From: Veillonellaceae bacterium UBA5809
Lineage (GTDB): Bacteria > Bacillota > Negativicutes > Veillonellales > Dialisteraceae
Assembly (NCBI GenBank): GCA_002417965.1
Contig: DIDD01000088.1
Coordinates: 5,402 to 23,218, forward strand
Length of the DNA: 17,817 bases
Reading direction: 5' to 3'
Shown here: positions 7,649-14,024 of the stretch, piece by piece
How positions within the stretch are numbered: the stretch's first letter is position 1
Layout: each line of letters starts with the position of its first letter
Notes under the pieces: generated by a model
The model's input: the letters and a program-made list of their open reading frames with translations, nothing else
Databases searched by the model: none
Told to the model about the DNA's origin: nothing
Made by a program: the position numbers and the translations under genes

Positions 7649-8809
7649 ATGAGTAACCGCGATTATTATGATGTACTGGGGCTTGGACATGACGCCACAG
7701 AAGAAGATATCAAAAAAGCATATCGTAAATTGGCGCGCAAGTATCATCCCGACCTGAATAAAGATCACCCCAAAGAGGCAGAGGAGAAATTTAAAGAGGT
7801 CAATGAGGCTTATCAGGTACTGTCCGATCCGGGAAAGCGGTCACAATACGACCAGGTAGGGCATGATGCCTATCAGCAGGCAGCCCAGGGGGGCGGCGGT
7901 TCCGGCGGGCCTGGCGGTTTTGAGGGCTTTGGCGGTTTTGGAGGAGGCGGCTTTGGCGGTTTTGAAGATATTTTTGATATGTTTACAGGAGGCGGAAGAC
8001 GGTCCAATGGACCAGCCCGCGGTGCAGACCTGAGGCATGATCTTCAAATTACCCTTCGCGAGGCATACCGGGGAGTCAAGAAAACCTTTACTGTTACAAA
8101 AGATGACGTGTGCGCCCGCTGTCACGGAAACGGAGCGGAACCCGGAACAGCAGCAGAGACTTGTCCCCATTGTCAGGGGACCGGGCAGCAGCGTGTTGTC
8201 AGAAACGGTCCTTTCGGCCAGATGGTCAATGTTGTCTCCTGTCCTTACTGCGGCGGTACGGGACGCATCATCAAAGAAAAATGTCATGACTGCCGCGGCA
8301 CAGGGGTTATGAGAGTACAGAAAACCCTGGAGGTCAATATTCCTGCCGGTGCCGATACAGGAGTCCGTATGCGGATCAGCGGAGAAGGAGATCCGGGACA
8401 GCGGGGAGGCCCGAAGGGAGATCTATACGTATATATTTACGTAAAAGATGATCCTGATTTCGAGCGCAACGGGGATGATCTTTACCGTGATGTAGAAATC
8501 TCCTTTCCCACTGCGGCTTTGGGAAGCACCATCCATGTAATGACACTGGAAGAAGAAGTGGAGCTCCGTATTCCGGCAGGAACACAGAGTGGTACACGCT
8601 TCCGAATCTCCGGAAAAGGAATGCCTAAGCTGCAGCGGAACGGTCATGGAGACCTGTACGTGATAGTCCGCGTGTCAGTTCCTAAAAAACTGAAAAGTGA
8701 AGAAAAAGAAGCACTCCTTGATTATGCGAAAATATCAGGAGAAGATATCAGTAAATACCGCGGGAAAGAGTCCTTTCTTGATAAAATTATTGATAAGCTG
8801 AAAGGATAG
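7649..8809 (+). CDS. dnaJ: Chaperone protein DnaJ (Hsp40, type I)
   Basis: DnaJ delivers substrates to DnaK and stimulates its ATPase. The 386-residue protein has all type I parts in order: J domain 5-69 with the essential HPD at 33-35; a Gly/Phe-rich linker about 81-115; four CxxCxGxG zinc motifs at C155/C158, C172/C175, C198/C201 and C212/C215; then the C-terminal substrate domains with EVNIPAGADTGVRMRISGEGDPG and ELRIPAGTQSGTRFRISGKG. Length and motifs are normal. It starts 22 bases after dnaK with only a weak AGGAATGGGAA ribosome site, so its translation may depend partly on coupling. A strong inverted repeat right after the stop ends the operon. Confidence 0.98.
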   Translation: MSNRDYYDVLGLGHDATEEDIKKAYRKLARKYHPDLNKDHPKEAEEKFKEVNEAYQVLSDPGKRSQYDQVGHDAYQQAAQGGGGSGGPGGFEGFGGFGGGGFGGFEDIFDMFTGGGRRSNGPARGADLRHDLQITLREAYRGVKKTFTVTKDDVCARCHGNGAEPGTAAETCPHCQGTGQQRVVRNGPFGQMVNVVSCPYCGGTGRIIKEKCHDCRGTGVMRVQKTLEVNIPAGADTGVRMRISGEGDPGQRGGPKGDLYVYIYVKDDPDFERNGDDLYRDVEISFPTAALGSTIHVMTLEEEVELRIPAGTQSGTRFRISGKGMPKLQRNGHGDLYVIVRVSVPKKLKSEEKEALLDYAKISGEDISKYRGKESFLDKIIDKLKG

Positions 8810-8850
8810 AAAAACGGCGGGGAAAAGGATTCCTTTTTCCCGCCGTTTTT
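8810..8850. terminator. Bidirectional intrinsic terminator between dnaJ and bofA
   Basis: A nearly perfect inverted repeat with arms of 20 bases (8810-8829 and 8831-8850; a single G/A difference gives a G-U pair). The arms begin with AAAAACGGCGGG and end with CCGCCGTTTTT, so both strands form a GC-rich stem followed by a U run. It begins one base after the dnaJ stop and lies 40 bases beyond the bofA stop on the other strand, serving both convergent transcripts. Confidence 0.92.
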
Positions 8851-8889
8851 GTGCGTAATATTTAAATTTAAGTCAGAGAACAGGCTTCT

Positions 8890-9147
8890 TCACCCGGCAA
8901 AAAAGCGGTATAACGCCAAGACAACAGTCCCGGGGACACCAAACACGGCAATAATCAATGCATCGGTGACACTCCAGTGCATTTTTACAATACTGAATGC
9001 ATCCAGCAGCCAGTACAGAGCCCCTCCCGCAATAATGTTGCTGATAAACGGCATGACTGCGCATCCGATAAGTTTGACAACAAGAATGACAATGACTGCC
9101 GCAGCAATTAACACACCCCATAAACCAAGAGCAGAAAGAATTTCCAA
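8890..9147 (-). CDS. bofA: BofA family protein (pro-sigma-K processing inhibitor-like)
   Basis: This is a small membrane protein of about 85 residues. In Bacillus, BofA sits in the outer forespore membrane with SpoIVFA and holds back the SpoIVFB protease that processes pro-sigma-K. Visible are a hydrophobic helix at about 9-28 (LWGVLIAAAVIVILVVKLIG), a second hydrophobic part (about 33-52, with NIIAGGALYWLLDAF) and the C-terminal VFGVPGTVVLALYRFFAG, where the GxPG motif is typical of the family. Position also supports the call: bofA follows recR in Bacillus. The start is taken as TTG at 9147, because AAGGAGGT (9155-9162) lies seven bases before it; the longer GTG-started frame from 9204 would place that site inside the gene. 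The ribosome site overlaps the recR stop. Whether the host sporulates cannot be told from here. Confidence 0.85.
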   Translation of the reverse strand: MEILSALGLWGVLIAAAVIVILVVKLIGCAVMPFISNIIAGGALYWLLDAFSIVKMHWSVTDALIIAVFGVPGTVVLALYRFFAG

Positions 9148-9160
9148 GAGCAAGACCTCC

Positions 9161-9751
9161 TTATAATTCCCGTCTGTTTTCAACAGCTCCGGCCAATGTG
9201 ACACTGTCTGTATATCCTATATCGCCGCCTGCCGGGAGTCCCCGCGCAATACGGCTCACGCGGATGCCCAGAGGCTTGATCAGCTTGGCCAGATAAAAAG
9301 CCGTGGCTTCTCCTTCAGTATCAGGATCGGTGGCAATAATAATTTCCTTTACATTTCCGTCCTGAAGACGGAGGAGGAGTTCCCGGATGCGGAGTTCCTC
9401 CGGGCCGATTCCGTCAAGAGGAGATAAAACGCCATGAAGAACATGATAGAGCCCCTTGTATTCATGACTCTGCTCAATAGCCAGCACATCCTGCGGCTGC
9501 TCCACCACACAGATGACACTGCGGTCTCTCCGGGAATCAGAGCAGTATTCACAAGGATCAGAAGTGGAAAGACTGCAGCATATTGAGCACTGATGCATGG
9601 AATTTTTTGCCTCACGGACAGAATTCAGAAAAGCCTCTGTTTCGCCGGCGGGGCGTTCTACCATAAAATACGCAAGTCTCCGCGCAGTTTTTACACCGAT
9701 CCCCGGAAGCTTCCTAAATTGGTCAGTTAGTTTTTCAAGAGGATCATTCAT
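9161..9751 (-). CDS. recR: Recombination protein RecR
   Basis: RecR works with RecO (and RecF) to load RecA at single-stranded gaps. The 196-residue protein has the normal length and order: helix-hairpin-helix LPGIGVKTARRLA at 15-27, a four-cysteine zinc finger (C55, C58, C67, C70), a TOPRIM domain starting at VICVVEQPQDVLAIE (79-93) with the ATDPDTEGEATA acidic motif at 140-151, and the C-terminal LPAGGDIGYTDSVTLAGAVENRR. It starts one base after the ybaB stop, with no strong ribosome site of its own, which suggests translational coupling. The dnaX-ybaB-recR-bofA order equals that of Bacillus except that no yaaL-like gene lies between recR and bofA. Confidence 0.97.
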   Translation of the reverse strand: MNDPLEKLTDQFRKLPGIGVKTARRLAYFMVERPAGETEAFLNSVREAKNSMHQCSICCSLSTSDPCEYCSDSRRDRSVICVVEQPQDVLAIEQSHEYKGLYHVLHGVLSPLDGIGPEELRIRELLLRLQDGNVKEIIIATDPDTEGEATAFYLAKLIKPLGIRVSRIARGLPAGGDIGYTDSVTLAGAVENRREL

Positions 9752-9752
9752 C

Positions 9753-10079
9753 TCAGAACATACCGCCGGGAAGTCCCAGACCTCCCGTGATCTTTCCCAG
9801 TCCTTCAGCGGTCATGGAATCGACTTTTTTAACAGCCTCGTTGACAGCGCTTGTAATCAAATCCTCGAGCATTTCAGAATCTTCGGGATCGATGGCTTCC
9901 TTGGAAATAGACAGAGAAATAATTTGCTTCTCCCCATTCATAACGAGAGAAACAGCACCGCCGCCCACAGTTACGTCGACAGTTTTTTTCTTGATTTCTT
10001 CCTGCATACGCTGCATATCTTCCTGCATTTTCCGAGCTTTTTTCATCATACCGGCCATTTGTGCTTTATTTCCAAACAT
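9753..10079 (-). CDS. YbaB/EbfC family nucleoid-associated protein
   Basis: A 108-residue DNA-binding protein of the YbaB/EbfC family (YaaK in Bacillus). It has the usual Met-rich N-terminus MFGNKAQMAGMMKKARKMQEDMQRMQEEI, which forms a long helix, the strand region VTVGGGAVSLVMNGEKQIISLSI, and the second helix EMLEDLITSAVNEAVKKV, ending in a short Gly-rich tail. Family members form tweezer-like dimers that coat DNA. It sits between dnaX and recR in the order that is widely conserved in bacteria. The ATG is preceded by AAGGAGG (10089-10095), which overlaps the dnaX stop codon. Confidence 0.95.
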   Translation of the reverse strand: MFGNKAQMAGMMKKARKMQEDMQRMQEEIKKKTVDVTVGGGAVSLVMNGEKQIISLSISKEAIDPEDSEMLEDLITSAVNEAVKKVDSMTAEGLGKITGGLGLPGGMF

Positions 10080-10093
10080 AATGATTGTCCTCC

Positions 10094-11938
10094 TTAAGGA
10101 ATCTTTTTTTCATATATATCACAATGAGACATAAATTTCAAGGCTTCAGAGAGTGCGGGATTGTTCCGGTCCTCTGCAGGAATGTCCTGCTCCTGCACGG
10201 GGTGATACCCGTCTTCTCCGCTGTCAGACGTCTCTGAAGATCCCGATTCACGGGCGCGCGGCTGGGAACGGCTCCGCGCGCCGGAATCCTGCACCTCGGA
10301 CAGGGCGGCCTGTTCTTCCGGACTGCCGCGGAGCACAGTTCTGGGGATGAGAGGCCTTCCGATCACATTCTGAAAAGCCTGAGAAACAGCTTTTTGATAG
10401 GAGGGATTATTGGCGGCCAGCACAAGAAACTGCTGAGGCGCCGAAATAACAGCCCGGCTGCCTGCAATTAAAATAAGGCTGCTCTTTTGAAAACAAGTAA
10501 GAATATCTATGCGCCGTGCCTTCATAAATTCATCCAGCACTTTTTTCCAGACTGACAGATAAGAAGAAGGATCCGTTACAGAGGACACTTCTCCATCAGC
10601 GGGAGACGGAGAAACTGCTGATGGCACAGGGGATGCCGGCGGCGGAGGGGCTGCTGCAGAAACGGAAGAAGCAGCCGGAGCCGGCTTTCGTCCGGAATGG
10701 GGAGGAGAGACCGGCTTTGGGGAATCTGACGGCTGACGGACAGAACCGACAGACGGCACAGAGCGCGGTTCAGGGACCGCAGAAATTTCTCCAGCAGAAA
10801 CCAGCGCTTCCAGGGCGGATACACGTTCGGCAAGACTGCTCCAGTCAGGAAGCCCTTTCAGACGGCACAGACGGAGGAGCCCCATTTCTGCAGCCATTCG
10901 GGGAGATTCCGAACGCTCTGTTTCATGGAGAGAAACGCGGAGTGAATCAAGCATGGCATCAATGGATGCGTCAGAGAAAAGAGAAGCTTCTTCCTTCAGA
11001 TGGGGAAGCCGTTTCCCATAAATAGCCAGCTCAGGAAAAGACGGATCTACCTGGCACAGCAGTAAATTACGCAAATGGGTCTGCAGTTCACGGAGAATCA
11101 TAGCGGGTTCACGGCCCATTTGCAGAATTTCATAAAAAAGATGAAGAACAGAACCGCTCTGCCCGTGAAAAATCCGGTCAGCCAGATCCATGATCTGTTC
11201 CCGGCCGACAAGACCAAGAATATGGTAGACCATTTCCGCATCCACCGGTCCCTCAGCGGCAGCAGCACATTGATCCAGCAGAGAAAGGGCATCACGCAGT
11301 CCGCCGTCCGCCTGCACAGCCAAAAGTCCTGCAGCCTCCTCTGTCAGCGGTATCTGACTCCGCCCGGCAATATCGAGAAGATGATTTTTCATATCATCGA
11401 CAGAAATCCGGTGAAATTCATAACGCTGGCACCGTGACAGAATTGTCAGGGGAATTTTTTCGGGCTCCGTAGTGGCTAAAATGAAAAGGACGTGGGAAGG
11501 GGGTTCTTCCAGTGTTTTCAAAAGTGCATTAAAAGCCTCTTTTGTCAGCATATGCACTTCATCAATAATATAAACTTTTTTACGGCAGGAAGAAGGAAGA
11601 TTCTGTACAGATTCCTTTAAAGAGCGAATCTCCTCAATGCCTCTGTTGGATGCGGCATCAATTTCATAAACATCAAGAGAGATGCCTTCATTAATTTCAC
11701 GGCATGTCCTGCATTGATTACATGGTTCAGAAGAAGGGCCTTTTTCACAGTTTACCGCTTTGGCCATAATTTTGGCCATGCTTGTTTTGCCTGTGCCTCT
11801 GGGGCCGGAAAATAAATAGGCATGGGCAGTCCGGCCCTCCGCTACAGCCCGGGACAGCGTATCTGATATGTGATGCTGCCCGATAACACCGCTGAAAGTT
11901 ACGGGCCGCCATTTTCTGTAAAGCGCCAGATAAGACAT
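10094..11938 (-). CDS. dnaX: DNA polymerase III subunit gamma/tau
   Basis: DnaX is the AAA+ motor of the replicative clamp loader. From the ATG at 11938 it has 614 residues and starts with the family hallmark MSYLALYRKWRPVTF. The ATPase core shows Walker A GPRGTGKT at 45-52, zinc-binding C64, C73, C76 and C79, Walker B YIIDEVHML at about 123-131 and the SRC motif at 168-170. A Pro/Ser-rich linker near 390-455 (APPPPASPVP and similar) separates the collar from the C-terminal tau-type region. GGAGG at 11947-11951 lies eight bases before the start; an in-frame TTG at 11953 overlaps that site and is rejected. A six-A run lies after the linker, but in the wrong phase for the E. coli-type minus-one shift, so I call a single full-length product. 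It follows the SRP RNA gene. Confidence 0.96.
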   Translation of the reverse strand: MSYLALYRKWRPVTFSGVIGQHHISDTLSRAVAEGRTAHAYLFSGPRGTGKTSMAKIMAKAVNCEKGPSSEPCNQCRTCREINEGISLDVYEIDAASNRGIEEIRSLKESVQNLPSSCRKKVYIIDEVHMLTKEAFNALLKTLEEPPSHVLFILATTEPEKIPLTILSRCQRYEFHRISVDDMKNHLLDIAGRSQIPLTEEAAGLLAVQADGGLRDALSLLDQCAAAAEGPVDAEMVYHILGLVGREQIMDLADRIFHGQSGSVLHLFYEILQMGREPAMILRELQTHLRNLLLCQVDPSFPELAIYGKRLPHLKEEASLFSDASIDAMLDSLRVSLHETERSESPRMAAEMGLLRLCRLKGLPDWSSLAERVSALEALVSAGEISAVPEPRSVPSVGSVRQPSDSPKPVSPPHSGRKPAPAASSVSAAAPPPPASPVPSAVSPSPADGEVSSVTDPSSYLSVWKKVLDEFMKARRIDILTCFQKSSLILIAGSRAVISAPQQFLVLAANNPSYQKAVSQAFQNVIGRPLIPRTVLRGSPEEQAALSEVQDSGARSRSQPRARESGSSETSDSGEDGYHPVQEQDIPAEDRNNPALSEALKFMSHCDIYEKKIP

Positions 11939-11961
11939 AAAACCATCCTCCAAAAAGACAT

Positions 11962-11995
11962 AAAAAAAGCCCTGCAGTCTTCATTTATGACAACC
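11962..11995 (-). terminator. Terminator at the 3' end of the SRP RNA
   Basis: The 3' strand of the closing SRP helix (11995-11968) ends in GCAGGGCT and runs directly into seven T residues (minus-strand sense). The full RNA hairpin thus serves as its own intrinsic terminator, 24 bases before the dnaX start. Confidence 0.7.
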
Positions 11996-12120
11996 TCCCA
12001 GAATGTGCCGTGGCACATGAAAAAAACCACTTACTGCTGCTTCCTCTCGGACCTGACAGGATTCATGGGCTTCCATTGCACGGGACCCGAAAGATTGTCA
12101 TAAATCAGGACTGCAAAACT
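11962..12120 (-). ncRNA. ffs: Signal recognition particle RNA, small bacterial type
   Basis: Read on the minus strand, the region contains the SRP core GTCAGGTCC-GAGA-GGAAGCAGC (tetraloop at 12045-12048), which binds Ffh. Around it the RNA folds into one long hairpin: CATGAA pairs with TTCATG, TGG with CCA, GTGC with GCAC and TCCC with GGGA. The ends form a helix of about 28 bases between 12093-12120 and 11968-11995 with few mismatches. A run of seven U (11962-11968) follows that helix and acts as terminator. No Alu-type domain is seen, so this is the 4.5S-like class, though at about 159 bases it is longer than the E. coli RNA. Its place before dnaX matches scr in Bacillus. The ends are estimates from the promoter and fold. 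Confidence 0.93.
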
Positions 12121-12128
12121 ACTTTTTT

Positions 12129-12156
12129 ATTATACTATAAAATTTGTGTTTTGCAA
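12129..12156 (-). promoter_or_regulatory. Promoter of the SRP RNA gene
   Basis: On the minus strand, TTGCAA (12156-12151) and a perfect TATAAT (12134-12129) are 16 bases apart. The expected start at about 12120-12122 coincides with the first base of the terminal SRP helix. It may also feed dnaX by read-through. Confidence 0.75.
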
Positions 12157-12191
12157 AATACAGGAGATGCACTGTGAATAGCTATGTTTTA

Positions 12192-12220
12192 TCGACAAAA
12201 AACAACGTCCATGTTACAAT
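12192..12220 (+). promoter_or_regulatory. Promoter of the small membrane protein gene
   Basis: TCGACA (12192-12197) and TACAAT (12215-12220) are 17 bases apart, and TG at 12212-12213 makes an extended minus-10. It lies back to back with the SRP RNA promoter; together with the SRP gene this accounts for the 304-base stretch without a protein gene between dnaX and the next ORF. Confidence 0.75.
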
Positions 12221-12242
12221 AAATGACGAAGGAGCGAATGAA

Positions 12243-12527
12243 ATGAGCAAGAAGCAGAGAATTTTTTTGACCATAGCGGTAGCCTATCTGATTTATAACA
12301 TAGTGCAGAACGGTTTAAACTGGGGAAACGGACTCGTGACTGTTTTGGTTCTGGTGAGTCTTTACCTGAGCGCCCGTTACGGAAACCGAAAAAAAACAGA
12401 AAATGAAGAAATGCGGACAGGAAAGAAAAAAAGAGGGTCAGGAAAGCGCGTTTCTGCTGTACATGCTCCTGCAGAGCCGGCCGAAAAATCACTGGAAAAT
12501 TCCGGAAAACAACTGCCGAAATCCTGA
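12243..12527 (+). CDS. Small two-helix membrane protein of unknown function
   Basis: I do not recognise this 94-residue protein. It begins MSKKQR and has two hydrophobic segments, about 8-23 (FLTIAVAYLIYNIVQN) and about 29-46 (GLVTVLVLVSLYLSARY), joined by a very short turn, so it should form a membrane hairpin with both ends in the cytoplasm. The rest (47-94) is a highly charged, Lys/Arg/Glu-rich tail with Ala/Pro stretches that is probably disordered. The ATG at 12243 is chosen because AAGGAG (12229-12234) lies eight bases upstream; the frame continues upstream to an ATG at 12144, but that would overlap the promoter. It has its own promoter and terminator and is thus a separate gene between the SRP RNA and the ribose operon, with no shown link to either. 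Confidence 0.75.
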   Translation: MSKKQRIFLTIAVAYLIYNIVQNGLNWGNGLVTVLVLVSLYLSARYGNRKKTENEEMRTGKKKRGSGKRVSAVHAPAEPAEKSLENSGKQLPKS

Positions 12528-12538
12528 GTCAGCGAGAC

Positions 12539-12584
12539 CGCTGCAGGCCCATTCATTTCGTGGAAGGGGTTCCGCAGCGTTTTT
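12539..12584 (+). terminator. Intrinsic terminator after the small membrane protein gene
   Basis: CGCTGC (12539-12544) pairs with GCAGCG (12574-12579); CCC and GGG inside the loop can extend the stem with small bulges. TTTTT (12580-12584) follows immediately, then a further T-rich run. It separates this gene from the ribose operon. Confidence 0.7.
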
Positions 12585-12660
12585 CTCTTTTTTATCTGGG
12601 ACATAAAATGCCCCGATGGACTTTTTCTTCAATCCTTATATTCCTTCCCTGCCCTGTTTA

Positions 12661-12669
12661 TGGTAGAAT
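12661..12669 (+). promoter_or_regulatory. Likely extended minus-10 promoter of the rbs operon
   Basis: TGG directly before TAGAAT (12664-12669) forms an extended minus-10 element. No good minus-35 lies 16-18 bases upstream (TTCCTT at 12641-12646 is poor), so this promoter may need an activator or rely on the extension. Start of transcription is expected near 12676. Confidence 0.5.
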
Positions 12670-12690
12670 ATAAAGGTTCTTGATATAAAA

Positions 12691-12708
12691 AAACCTGTTT
12701 TCAGGTTT
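12691..12708 (+). promoter_or_regulatory. Perfect palindrome before rbsK, possible operator
   Basis: AAACCTG-TTTT-CAGGTTT, seven base pairs without mismatch, lies between the predicted transcription start and the ribosome site at 12714-12720. It could be the operator of a ribose regulator encoded elsewhere, or an RNA hairpin beside the ribosome site. There is no U run, so it is not a terminator. Confidence 0.5.
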
Positions 12709-12724
12709 GCTATAGGAGGTATGT

Positions 12725-13615
12725 ATGGGACATATAGCGGTGATCGGAAGCTGTGCCATGGATCTTACAGTTGAGACGGACCGGCGTCCGGGGGCCGGAG
12801 AAACAGTCATGGGACGCAGGCTGATTGTATCTCCCGGCGGAAAGGGAGCCAACCAGGCAGTGGCGGCATCCCGTCTCGGAGCCGCCGTTTACATGATCGG
12901 ATGTGTGGGAGATGATTCCTACGGCCAGATGATTCAGGATAATTTGGAGGCCAACGGGATTGACAGCCGCTATGTGACGGTACTTCCGAAAATCAGCAGC
13001 GGAACAGCCCATATTACGCTGGCTGAAGGAGACAACAGCATTATTGTCATTAAAGGGGCGAATGACCTCGTCGGAAGAGCGCAGATTGACCAGGCATGGC
13101 CGGTTATCGGGAATGCGGATATGGTTCTTCTGCAGCAGGAAATTCCTATGGATACAATCGGTTACTGTATTCACCGCTGCAAAGAGGCGGGGGTCCCGGT
13201 TATACTGAACCCCGCGCCGGCGGCGGACACACCGGCGGAATGGGTGGAAGAAGCAACCTATGTGACACCCAATGAGCATGAAGCTTCTGCTTTATATCCG
13301 GGCATGTCACCGGAAAAAATTCTGATCGGTCACAGCCGCCGTATTATTATGACCAGAGGAAAACAGGGAGCGGCATACGGAGAAGACGGGAAAGTGGTCT
13401 GCGTCCCAGGTTTTTCCGCTGATCCTGTTGACACAACCGGGGCAGGAGATACATTTAACGGAGCACTTGCCGTAGCCTGTGCTGAAGGGGGCCGGCTGGA
13501 AGAGGCCCTTCGTTTTGCAAACGCGGCGGCGGCCCTGTCTATACAGAAAATCGGGGCTCAGGGCGGCATGCCCGGGCGGACCGAAGTAGAGGAGATGCTG
13601 TTATGCAGAAAATAG
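12725..13615 (+). CDS. rbsK: Ribokinase
   Basis: Ribokinase phosphorylates D-ribose at O5 using ATP, giving ribose 5-phosphate for the pentose phosphate pathway and nucleotide synthesis. The 296-residue protein belongs to the PfkB family: the N-terminal sugar-binding part includes GSCAMDLTVETDRRPGAGET (8-27), signature 1 is PGGKGANQAVAASRLG at 37-52, NPAPA is at 162-166, TPNEHEA at 181-187 and signature 2 is DTTGAGDTFNGALA at 236-249 with catalytic D242. The segment between NEHEA and IIMTRGKQGA is somewhat short but keeps the family order. TAGGAGGT (12713-12720) precedes the ATG. It is first in rbsKDACB, the order known from Bacillus without rbsR. Its last 13 bases overlap rbsD. Confidence 0.95.
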   Translation: MGHIAVIGSCAMDLTVETDRRPGAGETVMGRRLIVSPGGKGANQAVAASRLGAAVYMIGCVGDDSYGQMIQDNLEANGIDSRYVTVLPKISSGTAHITLAEGDNSIIVIKGANDLVGRAQIDQAWPVIGNADMVLLQQEIPMDTIGYCIHRCKEAGVPVILNPAPAADTPAEWVEEATYVTPNEHEASALYPGMSPEKILIGHSRRIIMTRGKQGAAYGEDGKVVCVPGFSADPVDTTGAGDTFNGALAVACAEGGRLEEALRFANAAAALSIQKIGAQGGMPGRTEVEEMLLCRK

Positions 13616-14004
13616 GAATACTCAACAGTTCCATTGCCAAAGTACTGGCAGATCTGGGGCATACAGATACCATTGCAGTGGGTGACTGCGGGCTTCCGGT
13701 ACCGGCGGGAGTCCTTAAAATTGATTTGGCCCTCCGCCTGGGACAGCCTTCTTTTTTTGATGTAGTTCAGGAAATTGCGAAATACATGGAAATTGAAAAA
13801 ATTCATGTAGCCTCGGAAATGCAGGCTAAAAATCCACAGCAGTGGCTCCGCATGAGAGAATTATTTCCCCAGGAAAAGACAGGATGGATTATTTCCAGCC
13901 ATGAGGAATTCAAAAAAGCAACATCCGGAGTGAAGGCGGTTATCCGTACGGGAGAAGTAACACCCTATTCCAATGTTATTCTTCATGCGGGCGTTATTTT
14001 TTAA
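13603..14004 (+). CDS. rbsD: D-ribose pyranase
   Basis: RbsD interconverts beta-pyranose and beta-furanose forms of D-ribose, so that imported ribose can be used by ribokinase; the family forms large ring-like assemblies in the cytoplasm. The 133-residue protein starts MQKIGILNSSIAKVLADLGHTDTIAVGDCGLPVP, which includes the conserved H20, and ends RTGEVTPYSNVILHAGVIF, the family C-terminus that builds the active site. Length is typical (about 130-139). The ATG lies inside the end of rbsK (13-base overlap) with AGAGGAG at 13588-13594, so translation of both is probably coupled. The ribose rather than fucose or other substrate is supported by the flanking rbs genes. Confidence 0.95.
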   Translation: MQKIGILNSSIAKVLADLGHTDTIAVGDCGLPVPAGVLKIDLALRLGQPSFFDVVQEIAKYMEIEKIHVASEMQAKNPQQWLRMRELFPQEKTGWIISSHEEFKKATSGVKAVIRTGEVTPYSNVILHAGVIF

Positions 14005-14024
14005 GAAAGGGCACATCGGGAAAT

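Noticed and set aside
10541..10552. Six-A run followed by G in dnaX (minus strand), a possible programmed frameshift site for a short gamma form.
   Set aside because: The zero-frame codons are AAA AAA GTG, not xxA AAA AAG, so the E. coli-type minus-one heptamer phase is missing, and no stimulating hairpin was evident. A minus-one shift would end after a few codons, so it cannot be fully excluded but is not supported.
12143..12242. Upstream extension of the small membrane protein frame to an ATG at 12144.
   Set aside because: It would run through the predicted promoter at 12192-12220 and has no ribosome site, while the ATG at 12243 has a good one.
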